Source: Collinsella aerofaciens (GTDB lineage Bacteria > Actinomycetota > Coriobacteriia > Coriobacteriales > Coriobacteriaceae). From it: a stretch of DNA of 64,000 nt. A model generated the notes under the pieces. The model was not told where the DNA came from. It made no database searches and saw only the letters and a program-made list of their open reading frames with translations. The position numbers were made by a program, and so were the translations under genes. Below are positions 15,723 to 24,900 of this stretch, piece after piece; position 1 is the stretch's first letter, and the number at the start of each line of letters is the position of its first letter. The stretch covers positions 97,552 through 161,551 of the forward strand of contig NZ_JADMOP010000005.1 in NCBI RefSeq assembly GCF_015558785.1, read 5' to 3'.

Positions 15723-16601
15723 ATGAACAAGCCGAGTGTTTCTGCCGGCGTCGTTGCCGGCGTTGCTCTGGGAGCCGCGGCGCTTGGTGCGGCCGCCGTC
15801 GCTGTTCGCGCTGCCTGTCTGCAGGTTGCGCGAACCCGCAATGGGTTGGCGCGTGTGAAACGCGTGCACGATGAGGGCGGCGATGAGATTCGCGTGTTGG
15901 TGCAAGGCGGCGTCTACCAAAGCGCGAGCTATGTCGGTGAGCGTTGGGCCGAGCCCGTCTTTGCGTACTATCGTGCGTTTGACGACGTGTTTGAGTCCGA
16001 GGATGCGATGCGCGACGCTTATGGTCACGGCATCGACCGTATGCTTATGCTGGGCGGCGGTGGGTTTGCCTATCCCAAGTTCGCGCTGATGTCGCACGAG
16101 GGCTTGCGCATGGACGTCATCGAGTATGACGGAGAGATTACGCGCCTGGCGCGCCGTTGGTTCTATCTGGACGAGCTGGAGCGCACGGTGGGCGACCGCT
16201 TGCGGGTGATTACTGCTGAGGCTCGCTCGTATCTGGGTGTGACGAGTGTGGGCCATCGTCGCTACGACGTGGTCGTGAGCGATTGCTTTGGCGGTGCCGA
16301 GCCCGTGCGCGAGCTGGCGACCGTTGAGGCGTTGCGTTTAGTGCGGGGCAGCCTAAATGTTGGGGGCGTCTACGTCGCCAATATCGTGAGCGCAAACGAG
16401 GGGAGCGACGTGACGTTCCTGCGCGACTGCGCTGCCACGGCACTCGAGGTATTCGCCCATGCCTGGGTGGTCCCGTGCGGCGATGCGGAGTTCGGCGGCG
16501 AGGAGAACTACCTGCTCATCGCCAGCGACGGCGACTGTGTCTTTGCCGAAGCCGTGCCCTTCGACGCCGACTTCCTCGGCACCGCCCTTCACGACAAGTA
16601 A
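15723..16601 (+). CDS. Spermidine-synthase-like protein with N-terminal hydrophobic segment
   Basis: 292 residues. Residues ~8-32 are hydrophobic (GVVAGVALGAAALGAAAVAV), suggesting a membrane anchor. A Rossmann core follows with MLMLGGGGFAYPK, MDVIEYDGEITRLARRWF, DRLRVITAEARSYL and YDVVVSDCFGG, the order seen in spermidine-synthase-family proteins. The canonical polyamine-binding signatures are not evident, so it may be a paralogue with a different substrate. Its ATG at 15723 abuts the Elp3 stop, indicating co-transcription. The enzyme activity is not established by sequence. Confidence 0.7.
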   Translation: MNKPSVSAGVVAGVALGAAALGAAAVAVRAACLQVARTRNGLARVKRVHDEGGDEIRVLVQGGVYQSASYVGERWAEPVFAYYRAFDDVFESEDAMRDAYGHGIDRMLMLGGGGFAYPKFALMSHEGLRMDVIEYDGEITRLARRWFYLDELERTVGDRLRVITAEARSYLGVTSVGHRRYDVVVSDCFGGAEPVRELATVEALRLVRGSLNVGGVYVANIVSANEGSDVTFLRDCAATALEVFAHAWVVPCGDAEFGGEENYLLIASDGDCVFAEAVPFDADFLGTALHDK

Positions 16602-16627
16602 GTCTCTCCGTCCCAAAAAGACTGGTC

Positions 16628-19072
16628 TTAGGCGTGGTCGCGCCAGCTGAGGACGTGCTGCTTCATGCCCTCTATGTCGAGCACGCCTTCGGCAAAGCCC
16701 TTGCGCACGAGCTCTTCGGGAACAAACTCGTCGTAGCGGTCAAAGTAAGGCACCTCGCCAGGATAGACGAGCTCGATGGGATCGAAGTCTTTCTCGGCCT
16801 CGGCGGCGAGTACCTCAAAGAACGTCTCCTCGTCGGCCTTCATCTTAAACTGCATAAAGTACGGGCGTGACGGGTCGAGTCCGCGAAGGCCCAGCTCAGC
16901 TGCGCATTTGATTTTAAGCATACGCTCGAGCGCCAGAAAGGCGTAGCTTCCCAACCAGGGGAAGAGCGCCCAGGTGTCGCCGCCCAGGTTAATGAGCGGC
17001 CTAGTTCCCGCACCCGAAATCTCAGCCGTATGGCGAGCCTGCGCCAAGCGGGCCCGCGCGTTACCCATAAGATACGGATACGTGGCATGTTCGTTGAGCG
17101 CCTTGCGCATGCGCTCGAGTACGTGTGTATTGATGTCTCCGGGGCAATCGCCAAAGTATGCCGGCACACGGCCCTTGACCTGCGTGGCAAAGACGGTGTG
17201 GCGCTTCCAGTCCACTTCCTCGACAATCCAGCAGTGTCCGGCGATGGCGATGCGCTCACCGGGCGGAGGGGGGTTGACGATCGTGCCCAACTCGGCCGAC
17301 TCGCTGCGAACGGTGAACTCCTCGTTTTCCTGGAACACGGCGTAGAACTTAAAGTTGTTGATGATGCGCTCGCCCGCGAGGCCCACGATGAGCCCATCGC
17401 CCTCGGTGACCTGGATGTGGTCGATCTTGATGAGGTGACGCAGCAGCACGCGATAGTCATCGGCCGAGACGCGATGGAAATAGCTGAGCGTGAGCACGCG
17501 CTGGGCAAGTTCCGCCGGCGTGAGCTCTCCGGTGCTGGCGAGGGTCGACATGGTCTGGTGATAGAGCAGACTGTAGGGGAGTCGATCGAGCTCAGGCGGC
17601 TCGACCCACTTTTCCTCGCGATAGAGTTGTACGAGCGCGATGCCCTGGAGGAGTTTCCAAGGTATCGTTTCAGGCATCATCGTGCGCGGCTCGGGCTCTT
17701 CCTCGCGCATGACAAACCACATCTCGGGCGGAAGATCGCGGCGGCCTGTGCGCCCCATGCGCTGCAAAAAGGAGCTGACGGTAAACGGTGCATCGATCTG
17801 GAACGCGCGCTCCAGGCGACCGATATCAATGCCAAGCTCCAGCGTGGAGGTGGTGACGGTCGTCTGTGCCTGTTCCTCGTCGCGCATAAGCTCTTCTGCC
17901 GTCTCACGCAACGATGCCGAAAGATTGCCGTGATGGATGAGGAAACGGTCGGGCTCGTGCCGGCTTTCACAGTAGCTGCGCAACATGGAGCACACGGCCT
18001 CTGCCTCCTCGCGCGAGTTGGCAAAGACCAGGCACTTGCGGCCGCGGGTATGTTCAAAGATGTAGCCCATGCCGGGGTCGGCGTTGTCGGGTGCGGTGTC
18101 GGTGGGGTTGAGGAGCGTCTGCTCGGTGGCCCGGGGGATGTCGACTTCGCCCTCGGGGGCCGAGGAAGCGCGACTGTCCTTGGGGGCAGCCTTGCCCCGT
18201 GCCTGCTCGCGACGTTGGCGGCGTTTCTCCTGTGTGAGTTGTCCGCTATGGCGCATGTCTTGGGTGCTGACGGGCAGTGCCGCGGGTGCCGCTGCCTCAA
18301 TGCGCTCGCATGCAAGCACTTCGGCCTCTTGAGGACCCATGCCCTCGAATCCCCGCTTCTGAGCCTGGGGACCCGAGTTGTAGAAGTGCTCCATGGAGAT
18401 ACGCCACACGCGACGCGGCTCCTCAAAGCGGGGGATAACGCAGTCGCGCCCCGTTCCCTGAGAGAGAAAAGCGCCCGTGCGCTCGGGGTCGCCGATGGTA
18501 GCCGAAAGGCCAATGCGGCGGGGTTGTACGCCGGCCATGCGCGACAGGCGCTCAATAAGGCAGAGCGTCTGCCCGCCTCGATCGCCGCGCATAAGCGAAT
18601 GGACCTCGTCGATGACGACGTAGCGCAGATCGCAGAACATGCGCGGAATCGCCATGTGCTTATGGATCAAGAGCGCCTCGAGCGACTCGGGCGTAATCTG
18701 CAAGATACCGCTCGGCTTTTTGATGAGCTTTGCCTTGTGCGACTGCGAAACGTCGCCATGCCAGTGCCAGACGGGGATGTCGGCTTCTTCGCAGAGGTCG
18801 TTGAGGCGGACGAACTGATCGTTGATGAGCGCCTTGAGGGGGCCAATGTAGAGGGCGCCCACGCTTGCGGGCGGGTTCTCCCAAAACTCGGTCAGGATGG
18901 GAAAGAAGGCCGCTTCGGTTTTGCCGGAAGCTGTGGATGCCGTTAGGAGCACATTGTCTTGTGTGTTAAAGATGGCATCTGCTGCCGCAACCTGGATAGA
19001 GCGCAGACTCTCCCAATCGTGGGAGTAGATGAAGTCTTGGATAAACGGGGCGTAGCGGTCAAAGGCGTTCAC
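16628..19072 (-). CDS. Lhr-like SF2 helicase (BrxHI-like), third gene of TerB-N operon
   Basis: 814 residues from a GTG at 19072 that follows AGGAGG. SF2 motifs: TASTASGKTEAAF (I), DEVHSLM (II), LSATIGDP (III) and QRMGRTGRR (VI). The C-terminal winged-helix/Lhr-type region includes GLAGERIINNFKFYAVF. A ~100-residue low-complexity, charged insert separates the two RecA domains (about residues 230-330). It follows the ATPase and TerB-N genes on the same strand after a 116-base gap holding a stem-loop. BREX type 2 loci pair a similar Lhr-like helicase with a BrxD ATPase, so a shared DNA-processing role is plausible. Confidence 0.85.
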   Translation of the reverse strand: MNAFDRYAPFIQDFIYSHDWESLRSIQVAAADAIFNTQDNVLLTASTASGKTEAAFFPILTEFWENPPASVGALYIGPLKALINDQFVRLNDLCEEADIPVWHWHGDVSQSHKAKLIKKPSGILQITPESLEALLIHKHMAIPRMFCDLRYVVIDEVHSLMRGDRGGQTLCLIERLSRMAGVQPRRIGLSATIGDPERTGAFLSQGTGRDCVIPRFEEPRRVWRISMEHFYNSGPQAQKRGFEGMGPQEAEVLACERIEAAAPAALPVSTQDMRHSGQLTQEKRRQRREQARGKAAPKDSRASSAPEGEVDIPRATEQTLLNPTDTAPDNADPGMGYIFEHTRGRKCLVFANSREEAEAVCSMLRSYCESRHEPDRFLIHHGNLSASLRETAEELMRDEEQAQTTVTTSTLELGIDIGRLERAFQIDAPFTVSSFLQRMGRTGRRDLPPEMWFVMREEEPEPRTMMPETIPWKLLQGIALVQLYREEKWVEPPELDRLPYSLLYHQTMSTLASTGELTPAELAQRVLTLSYFHRVSADDYRVLLRHLIKIDHIQVTEGDGLIVGLAGERIINNFKFYAVFQENEEFTVRSESAELGTIVNPPPPGERIAIAGHCWIVEEVDWKRHTVFATQVKGRVPAYFGDCPGDINTHVLERMRKALNEHATYPYLMGNARARLAQARHTAEISGAGTRPLINLGGDTWALFPWLGSYAFLALERMLKIKCAAELGLRGLDPSRPYFMQFKMKADEETFFEVLAAEAEKDFDPIELVYPGEVPYFDRYDEFVPEELVRKGFAEGVLDIEGMKQHVLSWRDHA

Positions 19073-19153
19073 GGGGCCTCCTCTCAAAAACGAATCTCTC
19101 AGCGCGGCTGGCAACGGCTTGCTGCATGACTGCCTCAACGTTTTCCCAGATAA

Positions 19154-19190
19154 AACCTGCCAAAATAAACCTGTCCCTTTTTGGCAGGTT
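19154..19190 (-). repeat. Stem-loop with GGGACAGG loop between ATPase and helicase genes
   Basis: AACCTGCCAAAA (19154-19165) and TTTTGGCAGGTT (19179-19190) form a perfect 12-bp stem. In the direction of transcription the loop is AGGGACAGGTTTA, and TTTTATC follows, so it can serve as an intrinsic terminator or attenuator. It overlaps the ATPase stop codon. The GGGACAGG loop matches that of the palindrome at 5033. Confidence 0.65.
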
Positions 19191-20493
19191 AGATGGTGAA
19201 TTCGGCGAAGTTACGGTCGCCGCCTGCGGTATCGGTGTCACCTGTTGCGGCTGCCGTCGCCAGCGCGTCGCCGCCGACGCTTTTCAGCAGCTCGGCCACG
19301 TTGGCGTCGGGGTTTTGGCATAGGATGTCGAGCAGCTCGATAAAGTCACGAATGACTTCACGCGGCGTCAGATGCGTGTCGGCTCCCACGCGACCGAACT
19401 CGATCTTGAGGAAGTCCACCAAGTCGTTCTCGGTAAGCGTGGGCGTCCAGCCAAAGTAGCCGGCGTGAATTTGCATGAGTTTTTCGATCAGCACCAGCAG
19501 CTCCTCGTAGGTGAGTGGCTGCAGACGGATGATGGGCGCGAGCATGTCCTTAAGGTCCTCGCGCGCAAAGCGACCCTGAGCGAGTCGGCTGCGCAGAGCC
19601 TCGTAGGAGAACACGCCGCGGCGGCGGTCTTCGATGGAGGTTGGCGTGCCGCCCATAATCATGCCCAGATACTGCGCCTTGCCCTGAAGTGTGTCGTTGT
19701 ACATGGTCAGGATCTTCTCGTAGTTGTACTGGCGCGTGATGGCGTTGGGAATCTTATACAGATTCACGAGTTCGTCGATGAGCACCAGCATGCCCTTGTA
19801 GCCGCTGCAAACCAAAAAACGCGCGATGAGTTTGACGTAGTCGTACCAGTCGTCATCGCTGATGATGGTTGAGGACCCCAGTTCGGCGCGGGCCTCGCTC
19901 TTGGTGCGGTATTCGCCGCGGATCCATTTGGTCACGCGGCTCATGGCTTCTTCGTCGCCCTCGGATACGGCCGTGCGATAGCGGCGGAGCATGCGGGTGA
20001 AGTCGAAGCCGTGGACCATCTCCTCGAGCGGGGCCAGTTGGGCATTGACGACCGACTCGTCGACGTCGGCGCACGAGGCGACCCAGCGATCCAGAATAAG
20101 GTTGAGCGCACCGCCCTCAGGGCGCGTCTTGGTCGATATGTTGCGGATGAGCTCGCGGTAGGTGGCAAGGCCCTGTCCCTGACCGCCCTGCAGGCGGCGC
20201 TCAGGGGAAAGGTCGGCATCAGCGACGACGAATCCCTCGCCCATGGCATGCGTTCGGATGGTCTGAAGCAAGAAGCTCTTGCCGGCGCCGTAGCGACCGA
20301 CTAAGAAGCGGAAGCTCGCGCCGCCATCGGCGATGAGACTCAAATCGGTGAGCAGGGCGCGAATCTCGACCTCGCGACCCACGGTGATATAGGGAAGGCC
20401 GATGCGCGGGACCACGCCGCCCTTGAGCGAGTTAAGGATAACGGCGGCGACGCGTTTGGGTACACGGGGCGCTGCGGATGCGGTATCACTCAT
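19189..20493 (-). CDS. BrxD-like ATP-binding protein (BREX-type P-loop, DUF2791)
   Basis: 434 residues. Walker A is FLVGRYGAGKSFLLQTI near residue 68 and the Walker B-like segment is GMLVLIDELVNLYKI. The preceding PYITVGREVEIRALLTDLSLIADGGASFRF is the typical lead-in of the DUF2791/BrxD family. BrxD proteins belong to some BREX phage-defence systems, usually with an Lhr-like helicase, but no BREX methyltransferase or PglZ lies in this window. It overlaps the upstream TerB-N gene by 8 bases, so the two are translationally coupled. It likely powers a DNA-associated complex. Confidence 0.82.
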   Translation of the reverse strand: MSDTASAAPRVPKRVAAVILNSLKGGVVPRIGLPYITVGREVEIRALLTDLSLIADGGASFRFLVGRYGAGKSFLLQTIRTHAMGEGFVVADADLSPERRLQGGQGQGLATYRELIRNISTKTRPEGGALNLILDRWVASCADVDESVVNAQLAPLEEMVHGFDFTRMLRRYRTAVSEGDEEAMSRVTKWIRGEYRTKSEARAELGSSTIISDDDWYDYVKLIARFLVCSGYKGMLVLIDELVNLYKIPNAITRQYNYEKILTMYNDTLQGKAQYLGMIMGGTPTSIEDRRRGVFSYEALRSRLAQGRFAREDLKDMLAPIIRLQPLTYEELLVLIEKLMQIHAGYFGWTPTLTENDLVDFLKIEFGRVGADTHLTPREVIRDFIELLDILCQNPDANVAELLKSVGGDALATAAATGDTDTAGGDRNFAEFTI

Positions 20494-22246
20494 GGTCTAG
20501 GTATCCTCTCACGTCTGCTTCGTAGTCCTCGATAATCTGCGGCCCTGCCGCGCTAAATTCAATTACGGTGTCGCCCACCAGGTCAAAGAGCGCCTCGTTG
20601 ATGCTGTCGACGAGCATGTCCTCGCTCTGCCCCGATTGCACTACCGCCGATTCCGCCTGTACTGCGTTGTGCTCGAGCAGCGCGCGGAGATAGGCGTCTG
20701 CGGCAGGCGTGAGTTCGTTCGTGGCGTCAGCGGGCGCAACAGCTGCGAACGCGGGCGTCGGCGCGAGAAGCGGTGCCACGACACCAAACTGTTCGGTGGA
20801 TATGGTTGGCTCGTCGGTCTCGTCCTGCCGAATGGGTGCCGCGACCGCCTCGACAATCGCGTCGGCTACGGGCTCGGCTTCCGGTTGCCCTGAGTCCGCT
20901 GCCTCGGCTTCCACAGGTGCGCCGTCCTCGCGCTCTTCGTCGATTAAAAGTGCTTCGCGCGTTTGCGCAGCGGCGCTCCGAATGTGCCCCAGCTGAGTCA
21001 GGTCGATATCGATCTTGACGGGCTGGTGTGCGGCGTCCCACGAAAGCCATGCCACAATCTCGTCATCGATAATCTTGGCCATATATTTGGGGACCTTTTC
21101 TTCCTTAAGGGGATGGGCGGGGTCCAGCGCCAGGCGCAGGCGTTGGTCGCAGGCGCGCATCATTTCACCGAGCTTGCTGCTCTTTTGCCTACTACCATGG
21201 ATACGCATACATTCCCAAAAGCCGTTTTGGCAACGGTAGATGTGGATGGGATCCAGGCGGTATTCGCAGTCCTCGTGGCGCTCGGGCGCAAAGAATACGG
21301 CCGAGGCAAACATGGTGTAGGGCATGGCCGTCTCCTCCCCAAACAAGCTCGCTACGATGCCGGTCTTTCGGTGCGTGTCATAGTAGCGCGCCATGCGGAC
21401 ATACACGGCGCATGCCACGTGGCGCAGATCGCGGTGGTGGCTGCGGTCAAGCCGCGAGTTACTTAGGTTGTACGTGGAGAGGGCGTTGATGGCGGCCATG
21501 AGTCGCTCCTCGCGCACCTCATCGGGCGGAAGGGGGAGCGTGGGCTCGGAGGTTTTGCGACGTTTGGGGGTCTGGTCGGACGGTGCCGGTGCCGGTACAA
21601 GGTCTCGTGCCGCGCGCCGCAGCTCGATAAGGGCGTTATCGAACATGACGGTTTTAGAGTCGCGGAGCAGCTTGGGGTCGAGCCCATGGAATACGGCGTA
21701 ATCCTGCAACCACACGCGTGCAAACCGATCAATGCCGGGCTCGAAGGCGCGATAGACATCCCAAAAGGCCTTGATCTTGTTAAAACCGTCGAGTGGGTCA
21801 TCTACGCCAATGCCGCAAATCAGCTCATAGAGATACAGAAAGGCAAAGGACGTAGACGTTTCCTCGACGGTTCCGCGGCGCACTTGGGCACGCCAGGTAA
21901 AGTAGCCGCGCAGCTGCCGGTCGCTCATGGCGTTGTAGGTGGGAAAGTACGACTTAAAGGTGCCGTTGTAGGGACAGTCGTCCTCAAAGTCGGCCATCAG
22001 CAGGCCCTGGCGGTAAAAAAGCTCGGCTTCCGAAAGCCAGCGGCCCGCACCGCCCTTGGGGTCATCCTGCCAGCGCGATATCTCGCGCATTTTACGGTAC
22101 TGGTCGGGGAGGAAATTCTGCATCTGTCGGCCGGTTTTGAGAATCGGCTCGTCTGCGTAGACTTCATGTGAGAAGCGGGCAGACTGATGGGTCCGGGCCT
22201 CGGCCATAATGCGCTCGATGAGCATCTTGATGTCCTGGTCGGCCAC
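20486..22246 (-). CDS. TerB-N/TerB-C domain protein
   Basis: 586 residues from a GTG at 22246 following GGAGAGGAG. The N-terminal ~200 residues match the TerB-N pattern: MSDRQLRGYFTWRAQVRRG, then TSTSFAFLYLYELICGIG and ORF-wide helices. A central helical part is followed by an acidic, Pro/Glu/Ala-rich linker (~430-520) and a C-terminal TerB-C-like segment (VDSINEALFDLVGDTVIEF...EDYEADVRGYL). TerB-family domains have been linked by comparative genomics to stress and phage-response complexes. It is the promoter-proximal gene of the TerB-N/ATPase/helicase operon and probably the scaffold or sensor. The biochemical role is unknown. Confidence 0.8.
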   Translation of the reverse strand: MADQDIKMLIERIMAEARTHQSARFSHEVYADEPILKTGRQMQNFLPDQYRKMREISRWQDDPKGGAGRWLSEAELFYRQGLLMADFEDDCPYNGTFKSYFPTYNAMSDRQLRGYFTWRAQVRRGTVEETSTSFAFLYLYELICGIGVDDPLDGFNKIKAFWDVYRAFEPGIDRFARVWLQDYAVFHGLDPKLLRDSKTVMFDNALIELRRAARDLVPAPAPSDQTPKRRKTSEPTLPLPPDEVREERLMAAINALSTYNLSNSRLDRSHHRDLRHVACAVYVRMARYYDTHRKTGIVASLFGEETAMPYTMFASAVFFAPERHEDCEYRLDPIHIYRCQNGFWECMRIHGSRQKSSKLGEMMRACDQRLRLALDPAHPLKEEKVPKYMAKIIDDEIVAWLSWDAAHQPVKIDIDLTQLGHIRSAAAQTREALLIDEEREDGAPVEAEAADSGQPEAEPVADAIVEAVAAPIRQDETDEPTISTEQFGVVAPLLAPTPAFAAVAPADATNELTPAADAYLRALLEHNAVQAESAVVQSGQSEDMLVDSINEALFDLVGDTVIEFSAAGPQIIEDYEADVRGYLDHE

Positions 22247-22334
22247 CGCTTCTCCTCTCCTAACGCAGCTTCGGTGGCCTCATATCATAGCACAGCATCA
22301 AACAGGTGTTCGAGATACTGCTGCGTAGATAGAT

Positions 22335-23051
22335 TTAGAACAGGAGGGCGTAGATGACGGCGATGACGACGGAGGGGAGCATATTGGCCGTGCGGAAGGT
22401 CTGAGGACGGATGAGGTTGACGCCGACGCAGAAGATGAGCATGGAGCCTACGAGCGAAAGGCTGTCGAGGGCTGCCGTAGTCATGATGGGGGAGAGTGCG
22501 CCGGCAAACAGCGTGATCGTCCCCTGGAACACGGCGACGGGCAGGGCGGAGAAAATGCAGCCGCGGCCAAGCGACGCCGTCATGGTGCAGACGATGATGC
22601 AGTCCAATGCGCCTTTCAGGGCAAGCGTTGACCAGTCACCGAGCAGACCGTCCTGGATCGATCCCACAATGGCCATGGCGCCGATACACACGGTGAGTGA
22701 AGTCGAGACAAAAGCGTTGGTGAACTCGTTATCGCCCTCGCTGCCGGTTTTGCGCTTGAGCCATTCGCCAAGGTTTTCAATGGCGGCCTCCAAGTTGATG
22801 GCCTCGCCGATGAGCGAGCCGAGGGCGAACGAGACGATGAGCATGGTGGTGCCGGTGGTCGCTAGCGCCTTCCCATCGATAAGGAGCATCTTTTGCATGG
22901 TGCCGCCAAGGCCGATAAACAGGACGCACAGCCCCGATGCTTTCATGAGCGTGTCTTGGATGCGCGGTGTAATGAAGCGGCCGCCCGCTAATCCCAAAAG
23001 ACCGCCCGCAACTAAAAGCACAACGTTGATGATTGTTCCCAAGCCCGGCAT
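22335..23051 (-). CDS. DUF554 family membrane protein
   Basis: 238 residues with about seven hydrophobic segments. The first reads GTIINVVLLVAGGLLGLAGG, followed by the conserved GLCVLFIGLGGTMQKML, and later MTASLGRGCIFSALPVAVFQG. This is the DUF554 (YdfK/YqgA-type) pattern; some members may be transporters, but function is not established. I place the start at 23051, where AGGAGGG precedes the ATG; the longer frame to 23120 has no support. It lies 88 bases upstream (in transcription) of the TerB-N gene on the same strand and could be a separate unit. Confidence 0.85.
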   Translation of the reverse strand: MPGLGTIINVVLLVAGGLLGLAGGRFITPRIQDTLMKASGLCVLFIGLGGTMQKMLLIDGKALATTGTTMLIVSFALGSLIGEAINLEAAIENLGEWLKRKTGSEGDNEFTNAFVSTSLTVCIGAMAIVGSIQDGLLGDWSTLALKGALDCIIVCTMTASLGRGCIFSALPVAVFQGTITLFAGALSPIMTTAALDSLSLVGSMLIFCVGVNLIRPQTFRTANMLPSVVIAVIYALLF

Positions 23052-23169
23052 GAGCCCTCCTGTATTGATGCCAACGTGGCAATCGTAGCAGAACGAAATG
23101 CGAGGCACATCGCGACTCATCTAATACGTTATATAAGTGGTGTTAGGAATGATGTGCAGCATTTAAGCC

Positions 23170-24600
23170 TCAGGTGGTTGTCGGGACATAGGGATAGTAT
23201 TCAAAGCGCAGTGTCATAAGCCGCTGCGGGGATTCAATAGCCGCGGCGATGATATTGGCATCGCGGGCACGATCAAACCCTTCGAGTTCGATCTGATACG
23301 AGACGTCTTGCATAATGTCCAGACGTCGCCAGGCTAGGAGTGTGTCACCATCGAATTCCAAGGTCTTGCCTCCGTCTGGGGGAACGGCGTATAGACGCAG
23401 CTTGGCGGTGGTTGCAGGGTCGACAACCGTGATCTTTTTAATTTCGTTTCGAGTATTCTTGGCGCCCAACAAGGTGAGCAGTGTTGGGGCCACGACCTCG
23501 CCCGATGGCAAAAAGACGACTTCGATGGATTCAGGAAATGCGATGATAGCCGACTTGCGGACGGGCTGATTGGCGGCGGCAACTTCGATGTTCGCAGCGT
23601 CGATGACCTCTGTGTGGTCGAGCGTGGCAAGCACGCAGCAGTTACCTTCATCGATCTCTTGAGGATCAGCAAGCCCCAGACTGTCCGCGAGCTCGGGATC
23701 GTTTGGATCGGCAGCGGGCTCATTCGGCGCTTCGAAAGAAGCTGGGACGCTGTTTGTCGGCGACGGCGTGTCGCCCGCACCTGCTTCTTTGTCCGCGCTC
23801 TCTTCTTGTATGGTTGCGTTGATGGGTTCGTCGTTTGGGGGGAGCGTCTTGGCGTCAAACGCGGAGGGGAGAATTCCGATGGCTCCGGATCCGTTCCACT
23901 CCATTTCGAGAAGCGCCGGGTCGGCAAGAATGCGTTGCCTGCTTTGCGCGTGGGCATCGATTTCAATAGGGCCTGCCTCTATCCCTCGTGTAAGGCTGAG
24001 TGATCCGGCTGGCTTCTCGAAATGAGCGTCTGTGTCTTTGGTGCTGACGGCGTAGAACAGCAGGGACGCTTCTCCCGCCGCGATAACATCGGTACCGGCT
24101 TTGGTCAGCCGCAACGATGCCGTGAATGAGAGGGTGGGCTGCGCATCGTCTGCATTCGCGGCGGCGCAGCCCAGACATATACCGCCTCCTTTCTCGAAAA
24201 ACGCACCGTCGAAGGCGACCTTCGCTCCGTTCGCCGAGTCATCGACCGAAGCGATGTCGATGCGCAGCTCTAAATTGCATGGATCGCCATCTGCATCGAG
24301 CACAACCGAGCGCCACGTGCAGACGGCGCACCCCGCCTGGGAGCCGTTTGCCTTGTTCGAACGCTTGATATCCACGACTATCGAGCCGTCCGTATTACGA
24401 CGAAGGCATCCCGAGGTTGAGATCACGGCCTGTGCGATCGAAAAACGCTCGCACGCAATGGCGCTCGACGGATTTGGTGCGGAACTTAGGGCTACTGGTA
24501 AGGAGTCTGCCATGACGGGAGTCGCCCAAGCGGCGACAGGCGTTCCGGTTGCGAGCGCGCCGCAGAGTGCGACGACGGGCAAAAGGTTCTTCGATGCCAT
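23170..24600 (-). CDS. Secreted protein of unknown function
   Basis: 476 residues starting at an ATG with AAGGAG upstream. The N-terminus is a signal peptide (NLLPVVALCGALATGTPVAA, with cleavage near AWA). The mature part has several Cys residues (CAVCTW, CLGCAA) and a Pro/Glu/Asp-rich linker (~residues 265-310). A C-terminal region of ~150 residues ends in RFEYYPYV. No C-terminal membrane anchor or sorting motif is present. It lies 18 bases downstream of the LAQTG gene in the same operon, so it may be a surface partner. I do not recognise the family. Confidence 0.65.
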   Translation of the reverse strand: MASKNLLPVVALCGALATGTPVAAWATPVMADSLPVALSSAPNPSSAIACERFSIAQAVISTSGCLRRNTDGSIVVDIKRSNKANGSQAGCAVCTWRSVVLDADGDPCNLELRIDIASVDDSANGAKVAFDGAFFEKGGGICLGCAAANADDAQPTLSFTASLRLTKAGTDVIAAGEASLLFYAVSTKDTDAHFEKPAGSLSLTRGIEAGPIEIDAHAQSRQRILADPALLEMEWNGSGAIGILPSAFDAKTLPPNDEPINATIQEESADKEAGAGDTPSPTNSVPASFEAPNEPAADPNDPELADSLGLADPQEIDEGNCCVLATLDHTEVIDAANIEVAAANQPVRKSAIIAFPESIEVVFLPSGEVVAPTLLTLLGAKNTRNEIKKITVVDPATTAKLRLYAVPPDGGKTLEFDGDTLLAWRRLDIMQDVSYQIELEGFDRARDANIIAAAIESPQRLMTLRFEYYPYVPTTT

Positions 24601-24618
24601 GGGGTCTCCTTAGCTAAT

Positions 24619-24900
24619 TTAGTGCGGCCTGTCCGTGTTTTGTTTCTGGCTGCGTTTGATGTGCAGACCGAGGCCGGCGGTTCCCGCGCCTGCTGCTGCG
24701 GCGCCTGCTGTCAAGAGCCATCGTCTGTCGCCTGTCTGCGCCAACGGTTCCTCGCGGTCGCCGCGGTCGAGCTCCGAGAGGTCGACCGTCACTTGCGTGG
24801 CGGCCTGCGCCTGTTCTTGCTGGGCAAAGGCCATGGCTGGCCCAAACGCTAGGATGCTGACGGCGGCGGCCAGGGCGACGGCCTTATGCCGTGTGCGCAC
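24619..24900 (-). CDS. Small cell-wall-anchored protein with LAQTG sorting signal
   Basis: About 93 residues from a GTG at 24900 (a TTG at 24930 is an alternative). There is a signal peptide (HKAVALAAAVSILAFGPAMA), a short Gln/Ala/Asp-rich stretch, then LAQTGD followed by a hydrophobic helix (LTAGAAAAGAGTAGLGL) and the basic tail HIKRSQK. LAxTG is the motif preferred by class E sortases of actinobacteria. Its start overlaps the end of the upstream gene, showing translational coupling. No sortase gene is in the window. It could anchor the neighbouring secreted proteins. Confidence 0.65.
   Translation of the reverse strand: MRTRHKAVALAAAVSILAFGPAMAFAQQEQAQAATQVTVDLSELDRGDREEPLAQTGDRRWLLTAGAAAAGAGTAGLGLHIKRSQKQNTDRPH

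Noticed and set aside
17030..18946. 638-codon plus-strand frame
   Set aside because: Shadow of the Lhr-like helicase on the minus strand, which carries all helicase motifs.
16628..22246. Complete BREX locus
   Set aside because: Only BrxD-like and Lhr-like genes are present; PglX/BrxX, PglZ/BrxZ and BrxC/PglY genes are absent from the window.
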